Source: JBAYNW01 sp041678605
Lineage (GTDB): Bacteria > Cyanobacteriota > Vampirovibrionia > Gastranaerophilales > Gastranaerophilaceae
DNA length: 21,840 bases
NCBI GenBank assembly: GCA_041678605.1
Contig: JBAYNW010000031.1
Coordinates: 1 to 21,840, forward strand
Reading direction: 5' to 3'
Under the pieces are notes generated by a model. The model worked only from the letters and a program-made list of their open reading frames with translations, did no database searches and was not told where the DNA came from. The position numbers were made by a program, and so were the translations under genes. Below, piece by piece: positions 7,086 through 13,648 of the stretch. Each line of letters begins with the position of its first letter. Within the stretch, counting starts at the first letter, position 1.

Positions 7086-7718
7086 ATGAGTAAAGAATTA
7101 TCAATTTTAAGTACAAGCGGAAAGAAATCAGGCGAAATAACCTTAGACGAAAGCGTTTTTGGTGTGGAACCCAACTTACACGTTATGCACTTAGCTTTAA
7201 GAAGACAACTAAATAACGCACGTCAGGGTTCAGCTTGTGCAAAGACAAGAGCGGAAGTAGCCGGCGGCGGAAGAAAACCATGGAAGCAAAAAGGTACCGG
7301 CAGGGCAAGAGCTGGTTCAATTCGTTCACCTTTGTTTGCGGGTGGCGGAGTTATATTCGGACCAAAACCGAGAGATTACAGTTTCTCTATTCCGCAAAAG
7401 GCCAGACAATTGGCTTTGAAGTCTGCTTTATCAGCAAGAAGCGAAAAATTGGTTGTGGTTAAGGATTTCTCGGGAATTACCGAACCTAAAACAAAAACGA
7501 TGGTAAAAGCACTTTCTTCATTGAAAGTCGAAGGTAAAGTTTTAATAATTGCAGACACAAAAGCGGCAGAAAACAAATACCTTGAACTCGCAGCAAGAAA
7601 TATTCCGAGCGTGAGATTAATTTTGCCGTCAAACTTAAACGTAAAAGATTTATTGGAAGCTGATTTTGTAGTGATTACCGAATCTGCGGTCAATGAAATA
7701 ACTGAAAGACTCAAATAG
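7086..7718 (+). CDS. rplD: 50S ribosomal protein L4
   Basis: L4 lines the peptide exit tunnel and in several bacteria represses its own operon. The 210-aa product has the tunnel loop with 'RQGSACAKTRAEVAGGGRKPWKQKGTGRARAGSIRSPLFAGGGVIFGPKPRDYS' (residues about 46-98) and a normal globular part on either side. Length is typical. AAAGGAAACAAAA precedes the ATG and merges with the conserved spacer box. The G of the TAG stop codon is also the first base of the next heptamer array. Confidence 0.98.
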   Translation: MSKELSILSTSGKKSGEITLDESVFGVEPNLHVMHLALRRQLNNARQGSACAKTRAEVAGGGRKPWKQKGTGRARAGSIRSPLFAGGGVIFGPKPRDYSFSIPQKARQLALKSALSARSEKLVVVKDFSGITEPKTKTMVKALSSLKVEGKVLIIADTKAAENKYLELAARNIPSVRLILPSNLNVKDLLEADFVVITESAVNEITERLK

Positions 7719-7779
7719 GAAATGGGAAATAGGAAATAGGAAATGGGAAATAGACTTAAAAAGCAATTACCAATTCCCC
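7718..7779 (+). repeat. Heptamer hairpin element, rplD-rplW spacer
   Basis: Five tandem heptamers (GGAAATG, GGAAATA, GGAAATA, GGAAATG, GGAAATA; 7718-7752) begin on the last base of the rplD stop. The pyrimidine arm (about 7763-7779) is shorter than in sister copies and lacks the outer ATTTCC. The loop GACTTAAAAAGCAATT is shared with the rpsS-rplV copy, indicating common descent. TAG occurs in two of three frames. Confidence 0.8.
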
Positions 7780-7798
7780 AATACAAAGGATAAACAAA

Positions 7799-8107
7799 AT
7801 GAGCAAAGAACTAACAAGCACAGGAAAACTATACGATATAATAAAAGCACCATTGATTACCGAAAAATCAATGGCGGGAACTGCTTTGGGCCAATACACA
7901 TTTGAAGTGGTTAAGACTGCTACAAAAATTGAAATAGCCAAAGCGGTGGAATTAGCTTTTCCGGGCAGAAAAGTAAAAAAAGTCAGAACGGTTTATATGC
8001 CTTCTCATGCCAAGAGAATGGGAATTAAATCAGGACGGACTTCATCAAGCAAAAAAGCAATTGTTTCAATTGAGGGAGACCCGATTGAAGAATTAACAGG
8101 AGCATAG
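7799..8107 (+). CDS. rplW: 50S ribosomal protein L23
   Basis: L23 sits at the tunnel exit, where trigger factor and SRP dock. The 102-aa product shows 'DIIKAPLITEKSM' near residue 13, 'QYTFEVVKTATKIEIAKAVELAF' and 'VRTVYMPSHAKRMGIKSGRTSSSKKAIVSI', all family-typical. AAAGGATAAACAAA precedes the ATG; part of this resembles the conserved spacer box. Position between rplD and rplB is canonical. Confidence 0.97.
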   Translation: MSKELTSTGKLYDIIKAPLITEKSMAGTALGQYTFEVVKTATKIEIAKAVELAFPGRKVKKVRTVYMPSHAKRMGIKSGRTSSSKKAIVSIEGDPIEELTGA

Positions 8108-8111
8108 GCGG

Positions 8112-8156
8112 GGAAATAGGAAATAGGAAATAGAACCCAAACGCCATTCCCAATTC
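8112..8156 (+). repeat. Heptamer hairpin element (short form), rplW-rplB spacer
   Basis: Three tandem GGAAATA heptamers (8112-8132) lie 4 nt after the rplW stop, with TAG in all three frames. The right arm starts like its sisters (GCCATTCCCAATTC) but stops at 8156, so it is truncated. The distal half is replaced by unrelated A-rich sequence and the conserved ACATAAAG box is missing. Confidence 0.75.
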
Positions 8157-8199
8157 TAGAAAATAAAGTTATAAAATAATAAAAAAGGAAAATAAACCA

Positions 8200-9033
8200 A
8201 TGGCAATCAGAAAAATAAATCCAACTTCACCGGGTCAAAGAGGAATGACAAAGAGTGATTATCAGGAGATAACAACATCAACTCCGGAAAAATCGCTGTT
8301 GAAACCTATAAAGAAAAAATCCGGCAGAAATAATACAGGCAGAATAACTTGCCGTCACAAAGGCGGCGGAGCAAAACAAGCTTATCGTATGATAGATTTC
8401 AAACGTGAAAAATTTGGAATTCCTGCAACCGTAAAAACGATTGAATACGACCCTAACAGAAATGTAAGAATTTCTTTAGTATTTTACGCTGACGGTGAAA
8501 AGAGATACATTTTGACACCTGAAGGCCTAAACGTGGGCGATATAATCGTAAGCGGTCCTGATGCACAAATTCAGACGGGAAACGCACTTCCTTTGGAATT
8601 AATTCCACTGGGTACAATTGTTCATAATATTGAACTTGAACCGGGCAGAGGCGGAATATTGGTTCGTTCTGCGGGTAATTCAGCTCAATTGATGGCAAAG
8701 GAAGGAAATTATGTCACAATCAAACTTCCTTCTTCTGAAATGAGAATGGTAAGAAAAGAATGTTTAGCGACAATCGGTTCTTTAGGAAACTCCGAGCATA
8801 AAAACTTATCAATCGGAAAAGCGGGAAGAAACCGCCATATGGGCATAAAGCCGACAGTGCGTGGCGTAACAATGAACCCTTGCGATCACCCTCACGGTGG
8901 TGGTGAAGGTAAAACCGGTCCGGGCGGAAACCCTAAAACACCTTGGGGAAAACCGGCTCTCGGCTACAAAACAAGAAAAAAAGGCAAAATTTCTGATAAA
9001 ATGATTGTCAGAAGAAGAAAGAAATCTCGATAA
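8200..9033 (+). CDS. rplB: 50S ribosomal protein L2
   Basis: L2 is needed for subunit association and peptidyl-transferase activity. The 277-aa product begins 'KINPTSPGQRGMT' and shows 'GRNNTGRITCRHKGGGAKQAYRMIDF' and 'IEYDPNRNVRISLV'. Its C-terminal part carries 'KPTVRGVTMNPCDHPHGGGEGKTG', including the conserved histidine in HPHGGGEG, and ends in a basic tail. Full length; AAAAAAGGAAAATAAACCA precedes the ATG. Canonical position in the S10 operon. Confidence 0.98.
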   Translation: MAIRKINPTSPGQRGMTKSDYQEITTSTPEKSLLKPIKKKSGRNNTGRITCRHKGGGAKQAYRMIDFKREKFGIPATVKTIEYDPNRNVRISLVFYADGEKRYILTPEGLNVGDIIVSGPDAQIQTGNALPLELIPLGTIVHNIELEPGRGGILVRSAGNSAQLMAKEGNYVTIKLPSSEMRMVRKECLATIGSLGNSEHKNLSIGKAGRNRHMGIKPTVRGVTMNPCDHPHGGGEGKTGPGGNPKTPWGKPALGYKTRKKGKISDKMIVRRRKKSR

Positions 9034-9034
9034 G

Positions 9035-9101
9035 GGAAAAGGTAATAGGAAATAGGAAATAGAGCTAAAATGCCATTCCCAATTCCCCATTTACAATTTC
9101 C
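9035..9101 (+). repeat. Heptamer hairpin element, rplB-rpsS spacer
   Basis: The left arm (9035-9061) comprises GGAAAA, GGTAATA, GGAAATA and GGAAATA, starting 1 nt after the rplB stop, with TAG in all three frames. The right arm, GCCATTCCCAATTCCCC through ATTTCC (end 9101), is base-for-base the same as in the rpsQ-rplN spacer. Read in reverse complement the right arm is itself four degenerate heptamers. Confidence 0.85.
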
Positions 9102-9149
9102 AAAAAACTCAAATCAAAAAATATAAACAAAAAATAACAAGGAGAAACA

Positions 9150-9431
9150 ATGGCACGTTCATTAAAAAAGGGTCCATACGTAGAGGATTCACTACAGAAA
9201 AAAATAAATAAAATGAATGACAATTCTGAAAAGAAGGTTATAAAAACTTGGTCAAGAGCATCAATGATTATACCTGATATGTTAGGACATACAATTGCGG
9301 TACACAATGGCAAAACGCATGTTCCCGTTTATGTAACGGAACAAATGATTGGACACAAGCTGGGTGAATTCGCACCTACGAGAATGTTCAGAGGGCATGC
9401 CGGCGGCGACAAAAAAGCGGTAAGGAAATAA
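9150..9431 (+). CDS. rpsS: 30S ribosomal protein S19
   Basis: S19 lies in the 30S head and contacts S13 and the A-site region. The 93-aa product begins 'MARSLKKGPYVEDSLQKKI'. It continues with 'VIKTWSRASMIIPDMLGHTIAVHNGKTHVPVYVTEQMIGHKLGEFAPTRMFRGHAG', all diagnostic. AAGGAGAAACA precedes the ATG, a stronger ribosome-binding site than those of most neighbours. The last two codons and stop lie inside a GGAAATA unit, so the spacer repeat begins within the coding sequence. Confidence 0.98.
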   Translation: MARSLKKGPYVEDSLQKKINKMNDNSEKKVIKTWSRASMIIPDMLGHTIAVHNGKTHVPVYVTEQMIGHKLGEFAPTRMFRGHAGGDKKAVRK

Positions 9432-9492
9432 GGAAATGGGAAATAGGAAATAGACTTAAAAAGCAATTCCCAATTCCCTATTTACAATTTCC
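9432..9492 (+). repeat. Heptamer hairpin element, rpsS-rplV spacer
   Basis: GGAAATG, GGAAATA and GGAAATA (9432-9452) start directly after the rpsS stop. A further GGAAATA overlaps the stop codon itself (9424-9430). The right arm ends ATTTACAATTTCC at 9492. The box GCATAAGGTAAACAAA follows at 9497-9512. The loop matches the rplD-rplW copy. TAG or TAA covers two of three frames. Confidence 0.85.
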
Positions 9493-9536
9493 TAAAGCAT
9501 AAGGTAAACAAATTAAAACAAAGGACATCGAAAACA

Positions 9537-9866
9537 ATGGAAGCAAAAGCAAAACAAACAGACATAAAAATGACAGCAAGAAAACTTCGCAGAGTAATCA
9601 ATGAAGTTCGCGGGAAAGCGGTCGTTGAGGCACAAACAACACTACGTTTTATGCCATATTTTGCGGCAAGAGTGGTTGAAAAGAACTTGAGAGCTGCTGT
9701 TGCAAATGCACAGGAAAAATTTGGCGTAGGCCCTGATGCTTTGAAAATTTCAGAGATTTTCGCAGATGAAAGCGTAACCTTAAAAAGAGGTAAGCCAAGA
9801 GCTCAAGGCAGAATTTACAGAAGACTGAAACGTACATCACATTTAACAATACAGGTAAGCGACTAG
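9537..9866 (+). CDS. rplV: 50S ribosomal protein L22
   Basis: L22 spans the 50S subunit and its beta-hairpin lines the exit tunnel, a site of macrolide-resistance changes in other species. The 109-aa product shows 'KMTARKLRRVINEVRGKAVVEAQTTLRFMPYFAARVVEKNLRAAVANAQ' and the hairpin 'DESVTLKRGKPRAQGRIYRRLKRTSHLTIQVSD'. Length is normal with no insertion or deletion in the hairpin that I can see. AAAGGACATCGAAAACA precedes the ATG. Confidence 0.97.
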   Translation: MEAKAKQTDIKMTARKLRRVINEVRGKAVVEAQTTLRFMPYFAARVVEKNLRAAVANAQEKFGVGPDALKISEIFADESVTLKRGKPRAQGRIYRRLKRTSHLTIQVSD

Positions 9867-9870
9867 TAAA

Positions 9871-9937
9871 GGAAATAGGAAATAGGAAATAGGAAATAGA
9901 ATTAACAAGCCATTCCCAATTCCTCATTTACAATTTC
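9871..9937 (+). repeat. Heptamer hairpin element, rplV-rpsC spacer
   Basis: Four perfect GGAAATA heptamers (9871-9898) lie 4 nt after the rplV stop, with TAG in all three frames. Loop and right arm (GAATTAACAAGCCATTCCCA onward) nearly duplicate the rpsQ-rplN copy. About 22 of 29 arm positions pair. The box ACAATAAGTTAACAAA (9943-9958) follows, then AAAGGACG. Confidence 0.85.
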
Positions 9938-9978
9938 TTAAGACAATAAGTTAACAAATAAAACAAAGGACGTAAAAA

Positions 9979-10701
9979 ATGGGACAAAAGACACATCCAA
10001 CCGGATTTAGAGTAGGTATAATACAACCCTGGGTTAGCACATGGTATGCTAAGTTTGGAGATTATGCCAAATTTGTTGCAGAAGATGCAAAAATAAGAAA
10101 ATTTGTTAAAAAGAGATTGTATACAGCAGGTGTTTCAAGAATTTTGATTGACAGAAAAGCCCAAAGTGTAACAATAACTGTCGTAACTGCTAAGCCCGGT
10201 ATAGTTGTAGGACGTGGCGGACAAGGAATTGAAGACTTGAAAAAAGAAGTTTCAAAATATCTTAGTAAGCCCGTAATAGTTAATGTTGTTGAAGTTGCGA
10301 GAATTGACGCTGATGCTCAGCTGGTAGCGGAATCAATTGCCCTTCAATTAGAAAAACGTATAGCTTTTAGACGTGCGATGAAACAATCAATGCAGCGTAC
10401 AATGAGAGCCGGCGTTCAAGGTATTAAGGTTATGGTATCAGGAAGACTTGGCGGGGCTGAGATTGCCCGTTCCGAATGGGCGAAAGAAGGAAGAATCCCT
10501 CTTCAAACATTGAGAGCTGACGTTGATTACGGATTTGCAGAAGCTGATACAATAATGGGTAAAATTGGCGTTAAAGTTTGGGTCTTTAAAGGACATTTGA
10601 TGCCTAATGAACAGGCTGATGCGAACATAAAGGCCGCTAAAAAACCCGGAACCTTTGAGGACAAAGCAGTAAGACGCCCAAGACGCAAACCTGAGGAATA
10701 G
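9979..10701 (+). CDS. rpsC: 30S ribosomal protein S3
   Basis: S3 forms part of the mRNA entry channel and has helicase-related function. The 240-aa product begins 'MGQKTHPTGFRVGIIQPWVSTWYA'. It contains the KH type II motif 'VVGRGGQGIEDLKKEV' (residues about 74-92) and the C-terminal 'VMVSGRLGGAEIARSEWAKEGRIPLQTLRADVDYGFAEADTIMGKIGVKVWVFKG'. A basic tail follows. Length is in the normal range. AAAGGACGTAAAAA precedes the ATG. Confidence 0.98.
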   Translation: MGQKTHPTGFRVGIIQPWVSTWYAKFGDYAKFVAEDAKIRKFVKKRLYTAGVSRILIDRKAQSVTITVVTAKPGIVVGRGGQGIEDLKKEVSKYLSKPVIVNVVEVARIDADAQLVAESIALQLEKRIAFRRAMKQSMQRTMRAGVQGIKVMVSGRLGGAEIARSEWAKEGRIPLQTLRADVDYGFAEADTIMGKIGVKVWVFKGHLMPNEQADANIKAAKKPGTFEDKAVRRPRRKPEE

Positions 10702-10704
10702 AGG

Positions 10705-10729
10705 TTTAGAAGCTCTCCAAACTTCTAAA
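10705..10729 (+). repeat. Small hairpin plus conserved box, rpsC-rplP spacer
   Basis: TTTAGAAG (10705-10712) pairs perfectly with CTTCTAAA (10722-10729) around a 9-nt loop, 3 nt after the rpsC stop. The left side (AGGTTTAG) is the octamer seen four times in the rplF-rplR spacer. The box ACATAAAGTAAACAAA, the cleanest copy, lies directly downstream at 10731-10746, so the box occurs without the GGAAATA hairpin. Confidence 0.65.
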
Positions 10730-10768
10730 AACATAAAGTAAACAAAATAGAAAAAGGAACGTAGAACA

Positions 10769-11188
10769 ATGTTAATGCCTAAGAAAACAAAATATCGCAA
10801 AATGATGAAAGGTAATATGAAGGGTACCGAAACAAGAGGTACCACCCTTGAATTTGGTCAATATGCACTTCAAGCGGTAGAACCCGGCTGGATAACGAGC
10901 CGCCAGATAGAAGCCGCAAGAAGAACAATGACCCGTAAAATCAAACGTGGCGGTAATGTTTGGATAAAGATTTTCCCTGATAAACCGATTACTGCAAAAC
11001 CGGCAGAAACTCGGATGGGTTCAGGAAAAGGAAACGTAGAATACTGGGTTGCTGTAGTTAAGCCAAACAGAATTCTGTTTGAATTAGACTACTTTGACAG
11101 AGCGGAAGCAATTGACGCCTTACAGTTGGCGGCTCAAAAACTTCCTATCAAAGTAAAAATCGTAGAACAGCCAAGGCAACAAGCCTAA
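10769..11188 (+). CDS. rplP: 50S ribosomal protein L16
   Basis: L16 organises the A-site side of the 50S subunit. The 139-aa product begins 'MLMPKKTKYRKMMKGNMKG', matching the MLxPKRTKYRK start of the family, so the first ATG is right rather than the one two codons later. Spacing from AAAGGA is the same as for rpsJ. Further motifs are 'GNVWIKIFPDKPITAKPAETRMGSGKGNVEYWVAVVKPNRILFE' and a normal C terminus. Complete. Confidence 0.97.
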   Translation: MLMPKKTKYRKMMKGNMKGTETRGTTLEFGQYALQAVEPGWITSRQIEAARRTMTRKIKRGGNVWIKIFPDKPITAKPAETRMGSGKGNVEYWVAVVKPNRILFELDYFDRAEAIDALQLAAQKLPIKVKIVEQPRQQA

Positions 11189-11194
11189 AGGTAG

Positions 11195-11213
11195 GTTGGG
11201 CTTTCAGCCCAAC
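11195..11213 (+). repeat. GTTGGGCT hairpin, rplP-rpmC spacer
   Basis: GTTGGGCT (11195-11202) and AGCCCAAC (11206-11213) form a perfect 8-bp stem with a TTC loop. It is preceded by GTAG, as is the related hairpin at 14137-14154. The element has no T-run and lies inside the operon, so it is more likely a dispersed repeat than a terminator. Confidence 0.7.
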
Positions 11214-11238
11214 GACATAAAATAAAAGGAACGAATAA

Positions 11239-11436
11239 ATGAAATTGCAAGAAATGCGTGAAAAATCAATAGATGAATTAAAAAGTGCAATAGTTGAATT
11301 TAAAAAACAGCTGTTCGATTTGAGGTTGCAAAAATCAACACACAAATTGGAAAACACGGCTTTAATTTCGACAACGAAGCACTTAATAGCACAAGCTAAA
11401 ACGGTTATTGAGGAAAAAACAAGGAGCAAAAAATAA
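11239..11436 (+). CDS. rpmC: 50S ribosomal protein L29
   Basis: L29 is a two-helix protein at the tunnel exit. The 65-aa product reads 'MKLQEMREKSIDELKSAIVEFKKQLFDLRLQKSTHKLENTALI', the family pattern. AAAAGGAACGAATAA precedes the ATG. Its TAA stop is immediately followed by the rpsQ ATG, the only junction in the cluster with no spacer, which implies translational coupling of these two genes. Confidence 0.96.
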   Translation: MKLQEMREKSIDELKSAIVEFKKQLFDLRLQKSTHKLENTALISTTKHLIAQAKTVIEEKTRSKK

Positions 11437-11682
11437 ATGCCTAAGAAGGAAAAACAAGGAGTTGTGATAAGCAACAAAATGGACAAAACGATTGTAATAA
11501 AAGTTGCATCGTACAATCCTCATCCAAAATACAAAAAGATTATCGAATCAAACAAAAATTACAAAGCACATGATGAAAAAGGAATTTGTTCAGAAGGTGA
11601 TGTTGTAAGAATAATCGAATCAAAACCGATTTCAGGCGGCAAAAAATGGACCGTGCTTGGGGTGGTTGAGAAAGCGAAATAA
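11437..11682 (+). CDS. rpsQ: 30S ribosomal protein S17
   Basis: S17 is a primary 16S rRNA-binding OB-fold protein. The 81-aa product shows 'KQGVVISNKMDKTIVIKV', 'HPKYKKIIESNKNYKAHDE' and 'CSEGDVVRIIESKPISGGKKWTVLGVV', all typical. The ATG directly follows the rpmC stop. The ribosome-binding site AAGGAGC lies inside the end of rpmC. Confidence 0.97.
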   Translation: MPKKEKQGVVISNKMDKTIVIKVASYNPHPKYKKIIESNKNYKAHDEKGICSEGDVVRIIESKPISGGKKWTVLGVVEKAK

Positions 11683-11750
11683 AGAAATAGAAAATAGGAA
11701 ATAGGAAATAGAATTAACAAGCCATTCCCAATTCCCCATTTACAATTTCC
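11683..11750 (+). repeat. Heptamer hairpin element, rpsQ-rplN spacer
   Basis: AGAAATA, GAAAATA, GGAAATA and GGAAATA (11683-11710) start directly after the rpsQ stop, with TAG in all three frames. The right arm ends in ATTTCC at 11750 and is the same as in the rplB-rpsS copy; the loop matches rplV-rpsC. The box ACATAAAGCGAACAAA follows at 11755-11770. Confidence 0.85.
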
Positions 11751-11790
11751 TAAGACATAAAGCGAACAAAATAAAAAAGGAATGTAAAAA

Positions 11791-12159
11791 ATGATACAGC
11801 AAGAAACAAGATTACAGGTGGCAGATAATACAGGTGCAAAAGAAATTTTATGCATACGTGTTCTGGGCAGCTCAAATAAAAAATTTGCAGCAGTTGGCGA
11901 CGTAATTGTCGCAACGGTTAAGGATGCGACACCGAATATGGCTGTAAAAAAATCTGAAGTAGTCAGAGCGGTTGTGGTAAGGACAAAGGCTGATATTAAA
12001 AGAAATGACGGTTCTGTAATCAGATTTGACGAAAACGCAGCAGTGATAATTAACAAAGACGGCAATCCGAGAGGCACACGTGTTTTCGGACCGGTTGCCC
12101 GTGAATTGAGAGATAAAAACTTCATGAAAATTATCTCTTTAGCACCGGAAGTAATATAA
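11791..12159 (+). CDS. rplN: 50S ribosomal protein L14
   Basis: L14 lies at the subunit interface and is the target of the silencing factor RsfS. The 122-aa product is the canonical length and begins 'MIQQETRLQVADNTGAKEILCIRVLG'. It continues with 'VGDVIVATVKDATPNMAVKKSEVVRAVVVRTK', 'NAAVIINKDGNPRGTRVFGPVARELR' and 'IISLAPEVI'. AAAAGGAATGTAAAAA precedes the ATG. Confidence 0.98.
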   Translation: MIQQETRLQVADNTGAKEILCIRVLGSSNKKFAAVGDVIVATVKDATPNMAVKKSEVVRAVVVRTKADIKRNDGSVIRFDENAAVIINKDGNPRGTRVFGPVARELRDKNFMKIISLAPEVI

Positions 12160-12232
12160 GAGGTGAAGAGGTGAAGAGGTGAAGAGGTGAATAAGAAAAC
12201 CTTTCAACCGTTCGACCGTTCGACCTTTCAAC
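12160..12232 (+). repeat. Octamer repeat element, rplN-rplX spacer
   Basis: Four perfect GAGGTGAA octamers (12160-12191) begin on the base after the rplN stop, with TGA in all three frames. A pyrimidine-rich arm with period 8 (CAACCGTT, CGACCGTT, CGACCTTT; up to 12232) follows. It belongs to the same family as the tract at 122-249. Pairing between arms is weaker (about half the positions) than in the GGAAATA elements. Confidence 0.8.
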
Positions 12233-12251
12233 TAAAAAGGACGTAAACAAA

Positions 12252-12590
12252 ATGGCAAAAGATAGTAAGAAAACATTAAACGTAAAAACCGGCGATAGAG
12301 TAATGGTTATTGCAGGTAAAGATAAAGGCAAAATAGGAAACGTTAAAAAAACAAACCCTTCCAAGGCTAAGGTGGTCGTAGAAGGTGCAAATTTGGTTAC
12401 AAAAGCACAAAAGCCAAACCCAATGGCGGGTGTTCAAGGCGGCTTGATAAAAATTGAAGCGGCTTTGGATTCTTCAAATGTGATGATTGTATGCCCGAGT
12501 TGCGAAAAACCGACAAGGATCAAGCACGATGTAGTCGAAGGCAAAAAAATCCGTGTTTGTAAAAAATGTGGTGAACAGTTGGATGTGTAA
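12252..12590 (+). CDS. rplX: 50S ribosomal protein L24, zinc-ribbon form
   Basis: L24 starts 50S assembly and sits near the tunnel exit. The 112-aa product has the KOW motif 'GDRVMVIAGKDKGKIGNVKK' and 'VVVEGANLVTKAQKP'. The C-terminal part carries C81-x2-C84 and C103-x2-C106, the cysteine-containing (C+) form found in many thermophiles, anaerobes and cyanobacterial relatives. Zinc binding is inferred from the four cysteines. AAAAGGACGTAAACAAA precedes the ATG. Confidence 0.97.
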   Translation: MAKDSKKTLNVKTGDRVMVIAGKDKGKIGNVKKTNPSKAKVVVEGANLVTKAQKPNPMAGVQGGLIKIEAALDSSNVMIVCPSCEKPTRIKHDVVEGKKIRVCKKCGEQLDV

Positions 12591-12591
12591 A

Positions 12592-12656
12592 GTGAAATGT
12601 GAGACGTGAGACGTGAGAGGAAAAATCTTCTCACTTCTCACCTCTCACTTCTCACC
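12592..12656 (+). repeat. GTGAGAC heptamer hairpin, rplX-rplE spacer
   Basis: GTGAAAT, GTGAGAC, GTGAGAC and GTGAGAG (12592-12619) begin 1 nt after the rplX stop, with TGA in all three frames. The right arm (about 12627-12656) is built of TTCTCAC-type heptamers and pairs at all but about five of 28 positions. The unit sequence differs from GGAAATA, but the design is the same. Confidence 0.85.
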
Positions 12657-12698
12657 AGTACATAAATCCATCAAGCTAAAACAAAGGATGTAAAAACA

Positions 12699-13247
12699 AT
12701 GACAGTAACAGAAAGTTTAAAGAAAAAATACGAAAAAATCGTTAAAAAGGCGTTAAAAGAAAAATTTGGCTATAATAATGACCATAAAATTCCAAGAGTA
12801 CACAAGATTGTGTTGAATATGGGCGTCGGAGAAGCCTCTCACAACTCTAAGATAGCTGAAGTAATTGAGGTCCAATTAACAAAAATAGCCGGACAAAAAT
12901 GCGTTGTAACCAAAGCGAAAAAATCAATCGCCTCTTATAAATTAAGAGAAGGAATGCCGGTTGGAGCGATGGTCACTTTGCGTGGCGAAAGAATGTACGA
13001 TTTCTTACAAAAACTAATTTGTGTTGTATTGCCTCGTATCCGTGACTTCAGAGGAATCAGCCCAAAAAGCTTTGACGGACGCGGCAACTATACATTAGGC
13101 TTGAAGGAACAAGCGTTATTCCCTGAGATAAAATATGAAGAAGTTGATTTGGTAAAAGGAATGAATGTTTCAATAATCACAACGGCTGAAACAGACGACG
13201 AGGCAAGAGCTTTGTTGGCAGAACTCGGAATGCCGTTTAAGAAATAG
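12699..13247 (+). CDS. rplE: 50S ribosomal protein L5
   Basis: L5 binds 5S rRNA and forms an intersubunit bridge. The 182-aa product shows 'NDHKIPRVHKIVLNMGVGEASHN', 'GQKCVVTKAKKSIASYKLREGMPVGAMVTLRGERMYDFLQKLI', 'LPRIRDFRGISPKSFDGRGNYTLGLKEQALFPEI' and 'NVSIITTAETDDEARALLAELGMPF'. The whole family core is present. AAAGGATGTAAAAACA precedes the ATG. Confidence 0.98.
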   Translation: MTVTESLKKKYEKIVKKALKEKFGYNNDHKIPRVHKIVLNMGVGEASHNSKIAEVIEVQLTKIAGQKCVVTKAKKSIASYKLREGMPVGAMVTLRGERMYDFLQKLICVVLPRIRDFRGISPKSFDGRGNYTLGLKEQALFPEIKYEEVDLVKGMNVSIITTAETDDEARALLAELGMPFKK

Positions 13248-13254
13248 AGGTAGG

Positions 13255-13298
13255 GATGTATAGAAGGCTAGAGGCACAGCAAATAAAAGCCATACATC
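13255..13298 (+). repeat. Hairpin and conserved box, rplE-rpsN spacer
   Basis: GATGTAT (13255-13261) pairs with ATACATC (13292-13298), and GGC/GCC can extend the stem inward. Several TAG triplets lie in the left half, but no regular 7- or 8-mer is evident. The box ACATTAAGTAAACAAA follows at 13304-13319, then AAAGGAC. Confidence 0.55.
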
Positions 13299-13340
13299 TA
13301 AAAACATTAAGTAAACAAAAAAAAACAAAGGACAAACAAA

Positions 13341-13547
13341 ATGGCTAAAAAAGCAATGATGAACAAAGAAGCAAAACGCGAAGCGTTAGCTGCAGCGGGA
13401 AAATACCCAAAAGTAAGATTGCACAACAGATGCAGTATTTGCGGCAGACCTCACGGTTTCCACAGGGACTTCGGTTTGTGCAGAATTCACTTAAGAGAAA
13501 TGGCACACAGAGGCTTGCTTCCGGGTGTTGTTAAAGCAAGTTGGTAA
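13341..13547 (+). CDS. rpsN: 30S ribosomal protein S14, short form with C3H-like zinc site
   Basis: S14 is a 30S head protein. The 68-aa product is near the short zinc-binding type and ends 'REMAHRGLLPGVVKASW'. The metal site would be C31-x2-C34 and C47-x2-H50; in the usual C+ form the last ligand is cysteine ('CRIC'). The N-terminal part (about 8 residues longer than the 61-aa type) resembles a shortened long-form S14. Zinc binding through histidine is plausible but unproven. AAAGGACAAACAAA precedes the ATG. Confidence 0.96.
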   Translation: MAKKAMMNKEAKREALAAAGKYPKVRLHNRCSICGRPHGFHRDFGLCRIHLREMAHRGLLPGVVKASW

Positions 13548-13552
13548 AATCA

Positions 13553-13608
13553 GGCAATAGGGAATAGGCAATAGGTAATAGAAATTAGAAATCCATTTCC
13601 TATTTCCT
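13553..13608 (+). repeat. Variant heptamer hairpin element, rpsN-rpsH spacer
   Basis: GGCAATA, GGGAATA, GGCAATA and GGTAATA (13553-13580) vary only at the third base and carry TAG in all three frames. The right arm (CCATTTCCTATTTCC, ending 13608) is shorter than in the sister copies. The box ACATAAAGTAAACAAA follows at 13612-13627. Confidence 0.75.
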
Positions 13609-13648
13609 AGAACATAAAGTAAACAAATAAGACAAAGGATGACACACA

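Noticed and set aside
7376..7786. Minus-strand ORFs ending in runs such as 'LFPISYFLFPISYL' over several spacers
   Set aside because: These are translations of the GGAAATA heptamer arrays on the opposite strand. Because 7 is not a multiple of three, the frame cycles through a 7-residue pattern; no protein is implied.
7005..13608. CRISPR array
   Set aside because: The repeated units are 7-8 bp tandem motifs separated by whole genes; there are no 25-40 bp repeats with regular unique spacers, and no cas genes.
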